Shown here: positions 20,487 through 34,000 of the stretch, in pieces
Layout of the letters: each line of letters opens with the position of its first letter
How positions within the stretch are numbered: position 1 is the first letter of the stretch
Source of the DNA: Yamagishiella unicocca
Lineage: Eukaryota > Chlorophyta > Chlorophyceae > Chlamydomonadales > Volvocaceae
Length of the DNA stretch: 64,000 nt
Assembly: GCA_003116995.1 (NCBI GenBank)
Contig: BDSL01000095.1
Coordinates: 358,064-422,063 of the forward strand
Direction of reading: 5' to 3'
Translations under genes and position numbers: made by a program
The notes under the pieces: model-generated
Told to the model about the DNA's origin: nothing
What the model saw: only the letters and a program-made list of their open reading frames with translations
Database searches by the model: none

Positions 20487-23400
20487 TATGGATGGAGTTT
20501 TTACCTCGGGAAAGGCAAAATTGCTTACCCACATTTGGGACCGGAGCGCAGGAGGATTGCCGATGGGGCCTTAGAGGAGGAACTGGAGCTCGTACATTTG
20601 GAGGATGGGACTGGCCTTAGAGCTTTTCGGGATGAGCAGGTTTGCGCTTAATGCAGCCAGGATGATTGTTCAAATTTGGCCGGTAAAAACTGTCTTGCTC
20701 CTCCTGATTGCAGTTGCACGGACAGCACAAGAAGAAGCGTCTTGGAGTCGTCTTGCCTGACTCAAAGTTTAGGAAAATGTAGGTCCAACGTATGTGTTTG
20801 CAATCCCTGACACGACTCCAAAGCGTGGATTGCCCCGCGACCGCAGATGGATCAACGTGCAGCTTTTTGTGGTGCTGTACATCATATGGGTGACCCCGGT
20901 GCGCGTGGTGAGTTGGTCAAGGATTGTGGTTAACGACCAACAACCGAGCCATGGTGGTCAGGCCGTGTCAGACGCCATACACCGCTCCAAAAGCGGTTAT
21001 TGACATCTATGAAGGGGTTGGGTTCCGCGTGAACTTTAAGTTGGGCTTTCAGAATGTTTTTGAGCCCTGGCCACGATGGGTTGGAAAGTGGATTACCGGA
21101 AGACCCGTGCAGAAGACCCGTGCAGCTGCACGCAATCCACTGCACGTCGCCGAAAAGCCACACGCAGGGGCACGATAACTCGGGTCCTAGGTGTAGCTGA
21201 CATACGTAACAGAAATCGCGCACATACGGTGCCATTCCAGGGCTTCAACAAGCCCGCCACCGGCTTCTGGTTCTGGCTTGAGGGACTCATCGACATTTTC
21301 TTCTACACCGACCTGGTGCTGAACTTCTTCACCGCCTACGAGGTAAGAAGGCGTTGTCGGCGACACATGCGTCTGGCGGGTCCAGGCGGTTTTAGCGCTG
21401 CCAAGACATAAACTGGAAAAAGACATGATCACCGCACGCGTCAACGGCTGGGCACCTTTGCAAGGCGCTACGAGATACACCGTGGACCTGCCTTCCTGCC
21501 AGTGGGGAGGGAAGAGGGCAAACCCGGGGAGGGAGGACACGCATGGGGGCCGCTACCCCTGCGCTGCCAGTGCTGTTGGGCCTAGGCGCCCGTGCGCCCC
21601 CCCCCCCCGCTTATATGCATCTCCTCCTCGCACCCACCCGGCCCCGCCACAGCACCCCGTCACTGGCGAGCTGATCACCAACCACCGCAAGATCGCGGTG
21701 CGCTACCTGAAGACGTGGTTCTTCATTGACCTGCTCGCGACCTTCCCGTCAGACTACGTAGTGCGCGGCATCGAGGTGAGGGCGACGGTGACTATGGCGT
21801 TTGGCCCAATCCTTGTCGGCCCCGTCGCGTTGTTTCTCCGGCGATCTGGGTCGCGGCTGGCCTGCGTGTCACGGTACTGGCCAGAAGGTTGACCAGCCCT
21901 GCATTCCTCCTCCGCCGCTGCAGGGCACCTGGACGTGCAGCGTGTTGGGCAACTGCGACTTGGTGGTCACCAACGACTCCGCCGCCAGCCTGGTGGTCAT
22001 GCTGCGCCTGCTGAGGGTCTTCCGTATCCTGTGGATCTTCAAAAACTTCAACGTGCTGTCCATTAGCACGGTGCTCGGCCGGCTGCAGGTGCGGTGGTAC
22101 GGCCAGCGCGGGCGGCCAGCGGCGGCGCTATGTGCGTCGTTTGCGGGCGGTGGGGCACGGGTGGCCGCATCAGCCTGCAGACAGGAGTGCCCCTGTAGCG
22201 GCTTTGTTTAATAAGGGTCATGTTTGCCGGGCGGCAGCGGAACGAAGGGCGACACACGAGGGGCGCTGGGCCGGGACAACTATTCACACGCTGCACGAGT
22301 ATGTGCGCAACTGCACGAGTCAGTTCGTGTGCATAACGTGGTGGTAAAGCAATGGTGCACGAGGGCAGTGGGATTCGGCAGTGGGGTGGAGCCGTAGCGT
22401 GGCGGCACTTGCAGTCGTGGCCTTGGGCCCTCCCGCCCTCATACATGCCGCCGCCTGTCCATCTGCAGGATGAGTTCTACTCGGCGCGGTGGGTGCTGTC
22501 CATGCTGGAGCTGCTGATCGTCTTGGTGTTCCTGGGCCACCTGTCCGGCTGCTTCTTCTACCTGTTCTCTGGGCCGCAGTGGTGGACGCCAGGTGGGGCG
22601 CTCGCATGAAGAGTCACGCGAAGGCGGGGTGTGCGAGCTCTTTACGTCAGGGAGAAGGGGAGGCCCTCACTGCAGTCAGCCCTGGAGCGGTTTGCACTAC
22701 AGTGCAATTTCGGGTTTTGGCCCTGCGCCTGTCTGCCCGCTCGCATTATGTACGGCACCGGCTTGGGATCCATGGTACGGCTGCGCCCTAGTGCCTCGCC
22801 TTCGAAAGTGCACCCGCGCCGCGGCCCCGTGCGGCGGCTGGCGCCTGCCACTGCAGTCTGCGACACCGATGCTAGCCGTCTGGCCTGTACCTGCCAGCTT
22901 CGCCTCATTTGCGCCGACGCATATCACTTATCCGTTCCGTGAGGTTTGAGCCTCACACCGACAGTGTCCTGGTGGCCAGGGAATCGACCAAGCGCACGCC
23001 TCGGCTTCGCGCCCTGCGCTCCCAACGCTTTCCCACACTCTACCGGGGCTCCCCCAAACCTTACCCCGCAACCGCATTGCCGCATCGCAGTCGAGGCCCA
23101 AATGATCCGGGACGGGGAGATGAGCACGTGGGTGATCGACAAGATGGGCGGCTACTACCAGGTGCTCATGCCCACCCCCCTGCCCCTGGACCTGCCGCGG
23201 GAGCCGTCCGACATCACGGCGCAGGACCCCATCAGCGGGCTGTGGTACACATGCGCTGATGACCACTTCTTCACCATCGTGTCCTGCCCCAAGTGCGAAG
23301 GCGTGGCCCTGCGCTGCAAGAGCGACTTCACCTTCATCTACAGGTGGGTGCAGATTGGACCTGCGGGGGGGCGGAGGGTATGGGAAAAAATCCGTGGGTC

Positions 23401-26360
23401 GGCACTGAAATGTTAAAACAACGAGGCCTGCAGGGGGGAAGGGGGCCAGGGGCCGGCGAGAGGCGGCTGCAGCGTACGCGACACTGGGGCCATGTACGGC
23501 TCCAGTGTCCCGTTGAGTCATGGATACGCGTGCCAGGTTGGCGAGAACCGCGACATGCGTTCTCATGTGCGCACGACCGCGCTGCATGCAGCTGGCGCAG
23601 CTTCGCCCCGCGCCTCCAGGTCTCCCCAAAACACGTCATCGTCCCATCGTGCACGCGCGGGAGCCTGGCATCGGGCCCTCGATGACACGCGGCCCGCGCG
23701 TTCGACCAGTCGCCTTGAGCCTTGGCGGCGTGTTAGGGTCGTCGAGTCCTGTGTTTTCGGACCAGCCCCGTCACCCGCCCCCCTGCACGCCCCCCAGGTA
23801 CATCACGTCCATGTACTGGGCCTATACCACCATGACCACCGTGGGCTACGGCGACATCGTCGGGAACACCATTGCGGAGAAGGTGTGCGTGGGTCCCCAC
23901 TGGGCCCCAGCCGCAGCACCAGCTGCGGTGCCTCAGCGTGCCTCAACTCCCTGCCCACGAGGTGTCACCTGAGTCAACGCTATGCCCATCCATGTGACCA
24001 TGACTCGCGTCTTAGCCCTGGCTTCTTGCACGGCTCCATTTTTACCGCATGTTCGCCTGCGGATCATCCTCTGTACCATACTGTACCGTACTGTACCATA
24101 CTGTACCGTACTGTACCATACTGTACCGTACCGTGTCCTCGCAGGTCTGGTGCATGGTCACCATGGTCATCGGCGGCTTCTTCCTGTCGTTTTGTTTCGG
24201 CCGGATGGCCTCAATCGTCAGCCGCCTGGACGCTGACAAGGTGGCCCGAGGAGAGCAGCTGCACGAGCTGTCGGCGTTCATGAAGGACGTGGAGCTGCCC
24301 CGCCCGCTGGCCCGCAAGTGCGTCGGGGGGGGGGCGCGGGGGCGAGGAGACCCGGTTGCGTAACATAGGCGGACAGCAGAAAACTAGGGCGTCTGGGGGC
24401 CTCAGTAGACCCGGTTACACGACACAGGGGGCGGAGGAAGCCCAAAGGTCGGCCTTGAAAAATGAAACTGGTCAGGAAACAGTTGGTACACGTCTGGGGG
24501 CCGGCCGTCCTACTACGGTAGTGCCTGCATCTAGGTCGGGAGAGGCGGCGACATGTCCGGTGCCCGCGTTGGATCTGGAGCAGCGGCTGCGGCGATTGAC
24601 GGATGGATCACGGCAGGACCGGGTTAGGAACCTTGGCCTGATGCCGGTTGGACGTCGCTCGCGCGTCAAACCGGGTGTGTGCATTCGTCCGCAAGTCTTC
24701 GTCTTTCTACCCGCCGGATCCTCGGGTGCACGGCAACCGCTGACGCATGCACACGCGTCCGCTTCCCAACTGCACTGCCTCTCTGCCGCCGCCGCCACCT
24801 CAGGGTCCTCGAGTACAACAAGAAGCAGAAGGTCCGGGCGTACGACCGGCAGGTGGTGCTTGCCCGCCTGCCGTTCGAGTTGCGCTCCAAGATCCTCCGC
24901 CACCTGTACCTGCCCACCATCGCCAACGTGCCGCTGCTGCAAACCATGTCCGACGACAACGTCTTCCTGACGGACCTCTGCGTGCGGCTGCAACCCACGC
25001 ACTTCTCAGCCGACACCTTCGTGTACATGCGGGGAGAGAGCGGCGCTGACGTGTACATTCTGCTGCAGGTGAGTGGGGCCGGGTCGGAGGTGCGTCGTGT
25101 CATGTCCCCGTGCCCCCACGCCGCCGCCTCAGCTCCACAGCCAAATTGCTGCAAGGAAAACCCCCAGTGCCATGTCGCCACCAGCGCCTCTCCCGCGCAC
25201 CGCCGCACTTGCCGCTTGTCTCTCAAACCACTTGCCTTTCAATGTTCCAAACCCCCTCCCGCCGCCGGGTTTCTCGCTAACCTCCCCCACTCGACCTCCG
25301 GAGTTAGGTACCTAAACCAAGCTCTCCAGCATGCAATCACAAACGTGTGTAGCAAACGCTTCCTAATCGGTTTTAATTCTCAGTGTCGACCCACGGGTTT
25401 CCCCTCATGTATCTCCCCCTCCGCCGCCGCCGCCAGGGCGAGCTGCACGTGCTGGCTGCCGACCAAGGCGCTCTGCTGTACTGCGTGCAAGAGGGCACCA
25501 TCTTCGGCGAGGGCTCGGTGCTGCGGGAGCTGTTCAACAAGGAGAGCGGGCAGGTGAAGCGGCGCGAGAACGTGTTCTGCAAGACGCCGTGCGACATGCT
25601 GCGGATACCCGAGGAAGACATCAAGGACCTGTGCGAGCACTACCCCGAGTTGCTCAGGTGCGGCAAGGCGGCTACCCTCGCTGCGTGGCGTTGTTGGGTT
25701 TGTTGTTGGTCGCATGGCGTGGGGTGGCGCTGCAGGTCGTCGCAGTCGCAACACATGAATCGATGGCCCGCGGTCGGCCCCGCGGTTTCCGAGTCGAACG
25801 TCACCACCAAAGGATGCAGTACATGCCCTCTCGCCTCGCCGCCCTTGACACGGCAGTGGCCGAGGAGGGCAGTCACCTTTGGACGGCGTTGTGCGCAGAG
25901 CGTTCGCGTTGCCGTGCCGCCATGACATCGCACATGTACGGCACTGCGCCATCACGCCCTCCATCCCCACTCACTCCTCCCTGCGCCCCCGGCTCCGCTC
26001 CACGGTTCTTGAACGCCGCGCGGCAGGGGCCTGCGCAAGCTGGATGTGCTCCGTCAAGCCCGCGCGCAAGAGAAGCTGGCCCAGCTGATCCAAGAGCAGA
26101 TGGAGCAGTCGAAACACAGCGCATCGGACCGCGAAGGGTCTTCCCTGCTGTCGCCAGGCGCCGCGGCCGCACACGCTCCTTACACCAGCCTGACGGCGAA
26201 CGGCAGCGGGGGCAGCATTGGCGGGCTTTTAGCGGCGGCGGTGGGTCGGACGGGTGCAGCGGGCGACGGGGGCTCCGGCAGGGTTGCTAATGGGGGGGCG
26301 TCGCGGGCGGCGAGCGGCGGCGGAGGGGATTCGCCGTCGTTGCACAACGGTGTCCGGTGA
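20487..26360 (+). CDS. Voltage-gated K+ channel with cyclic-nucleotide-binding domain (5' end unresolved)
   Basis: Exons: 20487?-20639, 20714-20778, 20847-20907, 21241-21342, 21653-21775, 21924-22088, 22469-22592, 23091-23343, 23798-23882, 24145-24317, 24804-25068, 25437-25657, 26027-26360; phases join from exon 2 on (656 codons plus N-terminus). S1 is WINVQLFVVLYIIWVTPVRV; S2, S3 and the positively charged S4 (MLRLLRVFRILWIFKN) follow. S5 is in the 22469 exon. The pore has TTMTTVGYGD, the K+ selectivity signature. After S6 come a C-linker and a cyclic-nucleotide-binding domain (ADVYILLQGELHVLA, GTIFGEGSVLREL). This is the KCNH/plant-type channel architecture in the plasma or a flagellar membrane. 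The long S5-pore linker contains a Cys pair (CPKCEG). The C-terminal tail is Gly/Ala/Ser-rich and probably disordered. TGTAA is at 27092. Confidence 0.9.
24072..24137 (+). repeat. Tandem 20-bp repeat in a K+ channel intron
   Basis: About three copies of TGTACCATACTGTACCGTAC directly before the acceptor of the exon at 24145. Confidence 0.8.
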
Positions 26361-26621
26361 TCCTGAGCGGGGGGCCGCGAGGTATTGCGAGCGATCCTGT
26401 GATCAAGTTTGGACTACGCGGGGAGGGGGGGATGGTCTGTCGTGTACCAGGGAGGATGATATCGCTGTCGTTTCTATTATTTGGAGGAGGGTAGTGACGC
26501 TGTGACCTTGCAACGGCACGCAATTATGGTGCGTGGTCCTTGCCGCGAATAGTCGGTTTGTAGGGAAGAGGGTCTTTCAAGTAAGCCGTAGTGATTCGAG
26601 ACCTCAGGGCAACTGCCTGTG

Positions 26622-26735
26622 TATGGACTATTTTGGGAAAGGTGCCTTAGCGCCGTCATGACGGCAGCAGGGTGGCTGTATGGACTGTTTTGGGAAAGGT
26701 GCCTTAGCGCCGTCATGACGGCAGCAGGGTGGCTG
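26622..26735 (+). repeat. Two 57-bp tandem copies in the channel 3' region
   Basis: Near-identical units starting at 26622 and 26679, each beginning TATGGACT and including CGCCGTCATGACGGC, itself a short palindrome. Confidence 0.85.
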
Positions 26736-27091
26736 ATTCTACTGGCACGTTTTAAGGGGGCGGTAGCAACCGAGTTACTCGGCGTGCCGGAATCGACGTA
26801 GCGTACATCGACATGTATATGGGCAGCCGGTGACAAGTGATTGCCTGTAGGATTTCTGCGCTCAACATTGTGTGGATTGGATCGAGGGCCTGGCTGAAAA
26901 GAACCTGGAAAGCATTGGAAAGCAATTATGGGCAAGGAACAAAGTGCAATGGAAGATTGTTATGGCTGTGGCCTATCGGTTCATCAAATCCGTATGCAGT
27001 TTGCACGGGCATTGCGATAGAGCATTGACCAGCATTGAATAATTTCAATGAGTTACACGTACGTCATACCGGTATCACTCCTTTCCCTCTT

Positions 27092-27096
27092 TGTAA
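27092..27096 (+). terminator. TGTAA polyadenylation signal (candidate)
   Basis: The first plus-strand TGTAA I see downstream of the channel stop, 730 bases away; green-algal 3' UTRs of this length are common. Confidence 0.4.
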
Positions 27097-27170
27097 CAAG
27101 GATGTATCAACCCTCAACAGTAAGAAGAGGACACTAAAACGATAGACTTCCTGATCATTGAATCACTAAT

Positions 27171-27198
27171 GGACACAATAAAAAATATTATTGTGTCC
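27171..27198. repeat. Inverted repeat (hairpin)
   Basis: GGACACAATAA (27171-27181) pairs perfectly with TTATTGTGTCC (27188-27198) across a six-base loop. Confidence 0.85.
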
Positions 27199-27330
27199 CT
27201 AATCCCGGCCGAACCCAGGAAAAGGAGAGGGTGCCATATATTGCTCACTGCTATTGCTGGGGTCGAGATTAGGTTAATATTAAGATATTGTTCAGCGGCA
27301 TAAAATCGAACCATATTTTACCTTAAATAT

Positions 27331-27399
27331 AAGGGATTCTTGTTTGGCAGCAGCGTAACAAGAATCCCTTATTTGGGATTCTTGTTTGGCAGCAGCGTA
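27331..27399. repeat. Hairpin overlapping a direct repeat
   Basis: AAGGGATTCTTG (27331-27342) is complementary to CAAGAATCCCTT (27359-27370). In addition a 25-base block starting GGGATTCTTGTTTGG is repeated directly at 27333 and 27375. Confidence 0.85.
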
Positions 27400-28093
27400 C
27401 TGTAATGTGCAGCCGCGGATGTCGCAACTTTGATTAAATATCTCTCAGCAATATCTGAAGCGACATTGGCGTAAAACTAAAATGTAAATTCATTGGATGT
27501 CAATCTGGCGGAATCGGCAAAAGTGCTCGGTGTCAAGCCCGTGGGCACATCCCAATACGTCAACCAACCGACGGGCGAACATAATTGACCAAGTTTTAAT
27601 TAATCGCGATAATACTATTTAATATTATTCAAACTTGCATATTCCCTTCTTGTTTTGTGCCAAGCTAGCCGTGTTAGGCTTACAAAACTGGACCAGGGTG
27701 ATATACTGTACAACTGCGCGACTGGAGGGACGTATACTTACATTATTATGCGCCTTGTGTTGAAGTTAATACGTGATACAGATTTGTGAATTAGGCTTCC
27801 TGATGAGGGTTGTCATGTTACAGTGTCCTCAAGTAAGCCCGGGCATCCCAGAGTTAGGCGTCGCAATCTTATTGCTGTATTTTGCAAACTATATTATGCT
27901 TTTATTAGGATGACCGTATCAGGGAGATGCGTTGCGGAATCGTATACCCTTATGCCACACTAAAATTCGTCCAAATACCGGTACGGCTCGCTCGGCCAGC
28001 CCAGGCCTTCTCCGTACGTGCTCTGAGGCAAAGACGACATTTTCCACTTTCGCTTAGACAAAGACGCGTCCTAGATACATTTGCTGGAGCAAT

Positions 28094-31000
28094 ATGGCAA
28101 GACAGCTGCTCTCCGCAGCGACTATCCTACTCGTCATCAGTGCGACGATACCTGTCCTTCTTCGTTCTTGCTTGGCCCAGGTTCCATCCGTAGTTATCGT
28201 AACCAATACCGCTTCGCTTGTAGAATCTTTCGTCCATATATCGGGCAGGAATGACCCCGCCTCATACATTTTGCTCCTCACGCAAGACATCAGAGTGGAG
28301 CCCAGGGACTGGCCGGTGGATACTATTTCGATGGCCTTGATGCTAAAACACAACATCACCGTGCTTGGGAACGTGCCCGGCGACCAGAAGGCGTATCCAA
28401 CGCTTGACCTTGCATGGTATGTGCTCCGTTGGCTGCATGCGGGCCTTCCCTACATACGCAAGCGCATCGGACACAACTGGAATGTCGTTGTTTATGACAA
28501 TAGGCTGTCGCCTGTTGCGCTCGTACATCGCACGTGGTTTAACTGACATTTTTTGCTGGCTGTGGCATGCGGCGCTACGTACATCTGTTGCCCCCAGTGA
28601 ATTTTTGGGGCTAACTAATGCTGACGCCGGCGCGTGCGTCTCCTGTGTGTACTATACGCACCGCACGCTTTTACCCTTGGCAAGCAACAGACAGTCTGTA
28701 GACTGCAGGTCCCGCTTATCGATCGCCAAATGCATCATTTCATTTAAGTGCGTCATTGAGAGTCCTTGTGCATCCACTCATTCATTCCCCCAGCTCGGCT
28801 TTAGTGAGACGCGGTATGCGTACGGCGCAGTTCATGCAGGCATACGTCAAGATGTCCCTTTGGTCTTACTTACAGCCCCGAAGGGTGTGCACCCACGCAA
28901 AGCATGCACGTTTGCGCTGCTGCCATAGTTGCAGAATGTAAAGTCCGCACTGGCGTACCTGTGCCCTGGGCTGTGCCTCCTTGGCTTGTAGTTTGGCTTC
29001 AGGCGCAACTTATACTCAACGGTGCATGCATACCTGACTTGCTTGGCTGGGAGTTTTGAACCTTCGTTTGGTAGGAGTCCGCTAACAATCAAGCTCTGTT
29101 TGACTCCATAATCACCCCAGCCATTTGCGCTGTTGCCGACGATCTGAACAGCCCCATGTACTGTAGCGAGCTGAGCTGTTACACATCTCTTCAGGGTTCT
29201 GTGCTTGGTTCTACCTCGCACACTCGTGCGCCCGCCTCGTCGTACTCTCGTACGTTTCCCTCGATTCGTCACAATGACGTCTGTGCTCGGTGGTGGGGTG
29301 TCGCACTGATACCCACAGGTCCAGCAGGAGGCTTAAGCTGGCACCGGGCGTTTCCCTGACATTGCAGCACATACGCCTGACGAGCTTCCGCTCCAAGGTA
29401 AATACCTTTCAATTCGGCTGCCACACGGAAATGGTTCGCATAACCCCCGGATTCCATGTTATTGTGGATGTTACCAGGGTTACGCCGTACTTGACGTACG
29501 TACGTAACTCGCCCCAACCATGCCAATCGTTGCCGTATCTATTATGGGCATCTCATGATGTAGTGAAAGGTGTTTCTCTCTGCTCGCGTGCCATCGCCAT
29601 GCATCAAGCACAGCAGTTGTGCCGTGAACTCGCACAGATGAACGGTAGCTCTGTCGATGTCGATGGCGGCCGCGAGAAGGGCCTTGCATGGGCAGGCAAG
29701 CATCGCACTGTTAGCAAGCAATGGTGCCTTGTGGCAGCACTTGCTGGCTTTCACTTACACAACAGCCCCGCCGTTGTTCCCTTACCCGTGTGCCGCAATT
29801 TACATCAACGTACTGATTGGGCTTCGGTGCCTGGCGCTGTCCGAATGAATCGGAGTAGTTCGGTAATGATTTCGGTAAGAAAGCTACTATAGAATTTATA
29901 TGCACGTCGTACTACACATAATACCGACATTATCGAACTTGTTTTCCCCTCATCTGTCCTCTAGTATCCGGACAGTCCCCCCCCCATGTGTAGCTGCTGG
30001 CCACATGTGGTGTGTGATGCGGCAATGCGTGCCCGCCGGGCACCCAGCAGATAGCTAGCTACCAATTCGTCACTGCTTGCAGAAAAGGACAAAGCTGACG
30101 CCATCCTGCACAGACAACTCGCTGTGCTGCTGCATTGCACCCTGCACACACAACTCGCTGTGCTGCTGCATTGTGTGCGTGTCGCCGGGCTGCAGACGTG
30201 CTGGCGTACTCGCCCGGTGCACTGGTCACCATGGATGATCTTGTTCTGGAGTTTCCTCTGTGCGTCGCCGCCAGCGTCGTTGTGCCCGGAATCCAGCGAG
30301 TGCCAAGAAGTCCTCGGGCGCCGCCCGCGCCGGATTCAAACCCAAGCGCCGGGAAATACCAGAGCGTCACCACCTGGCAGGGGGGTTCGTTCTGCTATAC
30401 GGCACCAGGCGCGGCGGGTGTCCAGTGCACCTTTGACGGCGCTCGTTACGTGAGTACGGCAGGGGCTGGGTGTACGGCCCAAGTGGTCCTCATCAGGATC
30501 AGGACCACGCACTAGGGTACTGCAATGGGTTTGCCCTTCCTCAAAGGCTGACGCGCTGCTGTCGGTGGTGTTCGGCCCTTCCTCCCTCCCTGGACCGCAG
30601 GTGGACGTGTGGGTGGAAGTGCCGGTCCTGGGCGACTTCCAGGGAGCCGGCGGATACGACGCCTGGTACCACAATGTCACCCGCGCCTGCATAGCAATGG
30701 CGACGGAAGAGTGCGTACGGCAGGGTTTCGGAGGGTGTTCGTACGAACGGCAACGTCAACCTGGGCCACGCCAAAGGGTGAAGAGAGCGAGGGGCTTTTC
30801 GTCATCAGGCCTTCCGATCCTTTGCGCGAAGCCAGGGTTATCTTCCACTCGCTCAACGGCAGCTCAGTGATGTCCTATCTAGACGCGAGGCTAACTGCAT
30901 GCAACGGTACCGCAACCGTAGCAAGGGCTTTAGATACGGCTTATGTAGCAGCAAGTAACCGACCTGCTGCCCAACGTGTATGTTCTGTGCGCTGTCTGCA

Positions 31001-34000
31001 GGTGCGTAAAAACGCTTGGTGCCGGGGTGTGCTACAACAACGCAGTGTTCGACCTGCAACGCCCGAAGGCGCCGGCGTCCGTTCCCGCCCCCGCCCCTGG
31101 GCCTCGCTTGGACATCATCTTGCCGACGGTTATTGTGGGTGAGTGGCTGCACCCAGCCAAGGTCACGTGGGCTGTGGCCAGGGCAAGGGGGGCAAGCCTC
31201 TGACGATTGGATGAACGGCATGGCGGAGGAGAGGGCCTTGTGAGTCGCAGCCGTGGGGCGGACGCTCAAGTGGCGTTCGCGGAACGCCTTGGGAAGAAGC
31301 TTGACCCTGGGTACAGTGCCAGGGCAAGACTACAGAGCACGCAAGGATAAGCCCCGACAGTTCCCTTGCATCCACGATAGCTGCAAAACGGGTACCGAAA
31401 GGCAGTTTGATCGCAAGTACGAGTATTTGCGAAGTCCCCTAGCGGGTAATGAATATCCTCTGCCGAGTATGCACAGTCGTCGATGCACCGCTGGTCCACG
31501 CCTTATAACTATTTGTATACCTGCAGCGCGGTTTGAGTGCCTTAGTATCGTGCTCCCGTACAGGGTCGCTCATTGTCATCTGTCTGCTGGCGTTGATGGT
31601 GTGGCTTGCCATGGCCCCGGGCTCCAACGTCCTGCTGATGCGCCGTCGTCGTACGAGCCCTCCGAGAGCCGGCGCCGAAACCACCATTGGTAAGAGCCAC
31701 CACAACCTCCACTCACCGCGGCCCCATATGAGTCTCAGTCTCGTCCCTACCAGTGATTTGCGTCAGCCATTGATTCTTCCTGCACGGTTACCTTGTACGG
31801 TTATCCTGCACGGTTACCTTGTACGGTTATCCTGCACGGTTATCCTGCACGGTTACCTTGTACGGTTATCCTGCACGGTTACCTTGTACGGTTATCCTGT
31901 ACGGAAGCGACGTGGTAGATGTCGTGGATGGGCGTGTGCTTGCATGACGCTATGAAATATGTAGGATGGTCGAGCGGATCGGTCGGGATCAGCGGCCCTC
32001 CCCCTTCCTGCACTGTCCATCCATCCCCTGTTCCCCCGCCTGCAGTGGTGACTGACATCGAGGGCAGCTCTTCGGCTTGGGAGGTGCTGCCCTCGGAGTT
32101 TATGAACGAGGCGCTCAGTCTGCACCACGCCTGCATGCGTAAGGCCCTCAGGAATCGCTTCGGCACGGAATTCGCGACGGAAGGTACGACAGGGCAGGAC
32201 AGGTATTCCCCTTGTTGTACGGAAGGAAGATCTGCGGTTCCGTATGTCGATGTCCGCATGGTAGCGTCGTGCCTTTGCCTCTTAAGGACTGAACTTCAGC
32301 GGCTAGAAAGGTTTTTCTTCTGATCACCGCCCTTGATGACCGCAAGAGCCTCCAAATAACGCTCCCTAACCTCCCTCTTCCTCCACCCTGCCGGTTCATC
32401 TTACTCGCTCCGTACGAACAACCCACCGCGGCGCAGGAGGTAAATCCTGTTCTGGAATCCGCGTGGGCGAGACGCAAGTACAGCTAGCATGCTATACATG
32501 GCTCCGAGACGCCAATACTGCACCAGCCTCGCTAGGGCCTCAGCTGCTCCCCACCTGGGGTCGGTGCACTGCTGGGGACCCACCTGGGGTCGGTGCGCTG
32601 CTGCGGGTCCACCTGGGGTTCCATTCGGCCAAGCAGCACGTGCACTACACACGGGCCCTTGTCACGGTCTCCCGCCGCTTCCCTGCCCTGCAGACGCGTT
32701 CCTCGTGGCCTTCCACGACCCGGCCACGGCAATTCGATTCGCAGTGGATGTGCAGGTGCGGAAATTCGCTGGTCGGGGAAATCCGGGGAGCGCGGCAGCG
32801 TTGAAATACGTGTCTGTCACATGTCGAGGATGGGGAGTGGGAGAGGCGTGGACATGCAAAGCGGCAGGAGTAATGTAAGAGGCCAGGCGAGGCCAGGGGT
32901 CTAACCAAAAGGTTGCACCTGGCAAGGCAGCGCCTTACGGGGGCCGTTCTGAAGGCCTTCACGCGGCGGCCTTCGGGCGAATGCATCATCCCGCATCCCC
33001 GGCGCCATATTGCCGTTGAAGGGATCACCTCTTGTTGACGATGGATCAGTTTTAAGGGCTGCTTTAGTGCGGCTGGTGCTGCACAGGGTCCATCATGCCC
33101 CTACCGCACCTATCGCTGCAATAACCGTGTTGCGATCCTCGTCGCAACGCCTTGTACAAGACCTCTCAGCTCTGCCAGAAACCCCTCCGACTGCAATCCC
33201 GCCAATCAGCCCCGCCTCCCCTGGGGCCCCTGCGTGCTGACTTCGCCCGCCCACCCGCCCGCCCGCCGCACCGCAGCGCGGCCTGCTGGAGCAGCCCTGG
33301 CCGCTGCACCTGCTGCAGCTGGAGGGGCAGCGGCCCATCTGGCTCAGCCGCCAGCGCACCAACATCCCCTCGCTCAGGCGCCTCGCGTCCGTCAGCATGA
33401 GCCGCAAGCCGGAGTCAGGCGAGCCCAGCGGCGGCTTTGGGCGAGAGGACAGTACCGTGGCGTACGGGGCCGGCTCCTGGGACCTCGTACCGGGCTCTCC
33501 CGGGGGCGGTGCGGCGGCACATTGCAGCAGCCCTGGCGGCTGGCGGCGCTGGCTGGGCGTGGGCAGCCGCTCCGTGCGCATGAGGGCGGGCCAGGGAGGG
33601 AAGCGGCGGATAGCGGCGGCAGCGGTGGACGATGTGTACAAGGTGCGGCCTGCGGTGCGGCCTGCGGTGCGGTGCGGTGTGCTCGGGGGCTCGCAGTGGG
33701 CGAGGAAGCGCCATAGCTGCTGCCTCGCTTCGCCTCGCTTCGCCTCGCTCGCCTACCGCACCTATCTACACACATTCACTCTCCCCCGTCTCACACGGAG
33801 CGGTGCTGGCCAGCAGGATACCACATGGCTCCTCATCATCGCCTTGACGTACGCCTTTGACGTACGCCTTTGACGTACGCCTTCGACGTACGCCTTTGAC
33901 GTACGCCTTTGACGGTCTGCGCGACAAGCCGTACTAATTTCCCCTTCCAACCATGACGACCCCTCCTGGCCGACACACACGGCCACTTGCCCGCCTTGTC

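Larger units (their letters stand above)
27097..28093. other. AT-rich intergenic stretch with two hairpins
   Basis: Clearly more AT-rich than the flanking genes up to about 27.95 kb, without a recognisable gene. It contains perfect inverted repeats at 27171-27198 and 27331-27370. The last part holds the promoter and 5' UTR of the cyclase gene. Confidence 0.6.
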
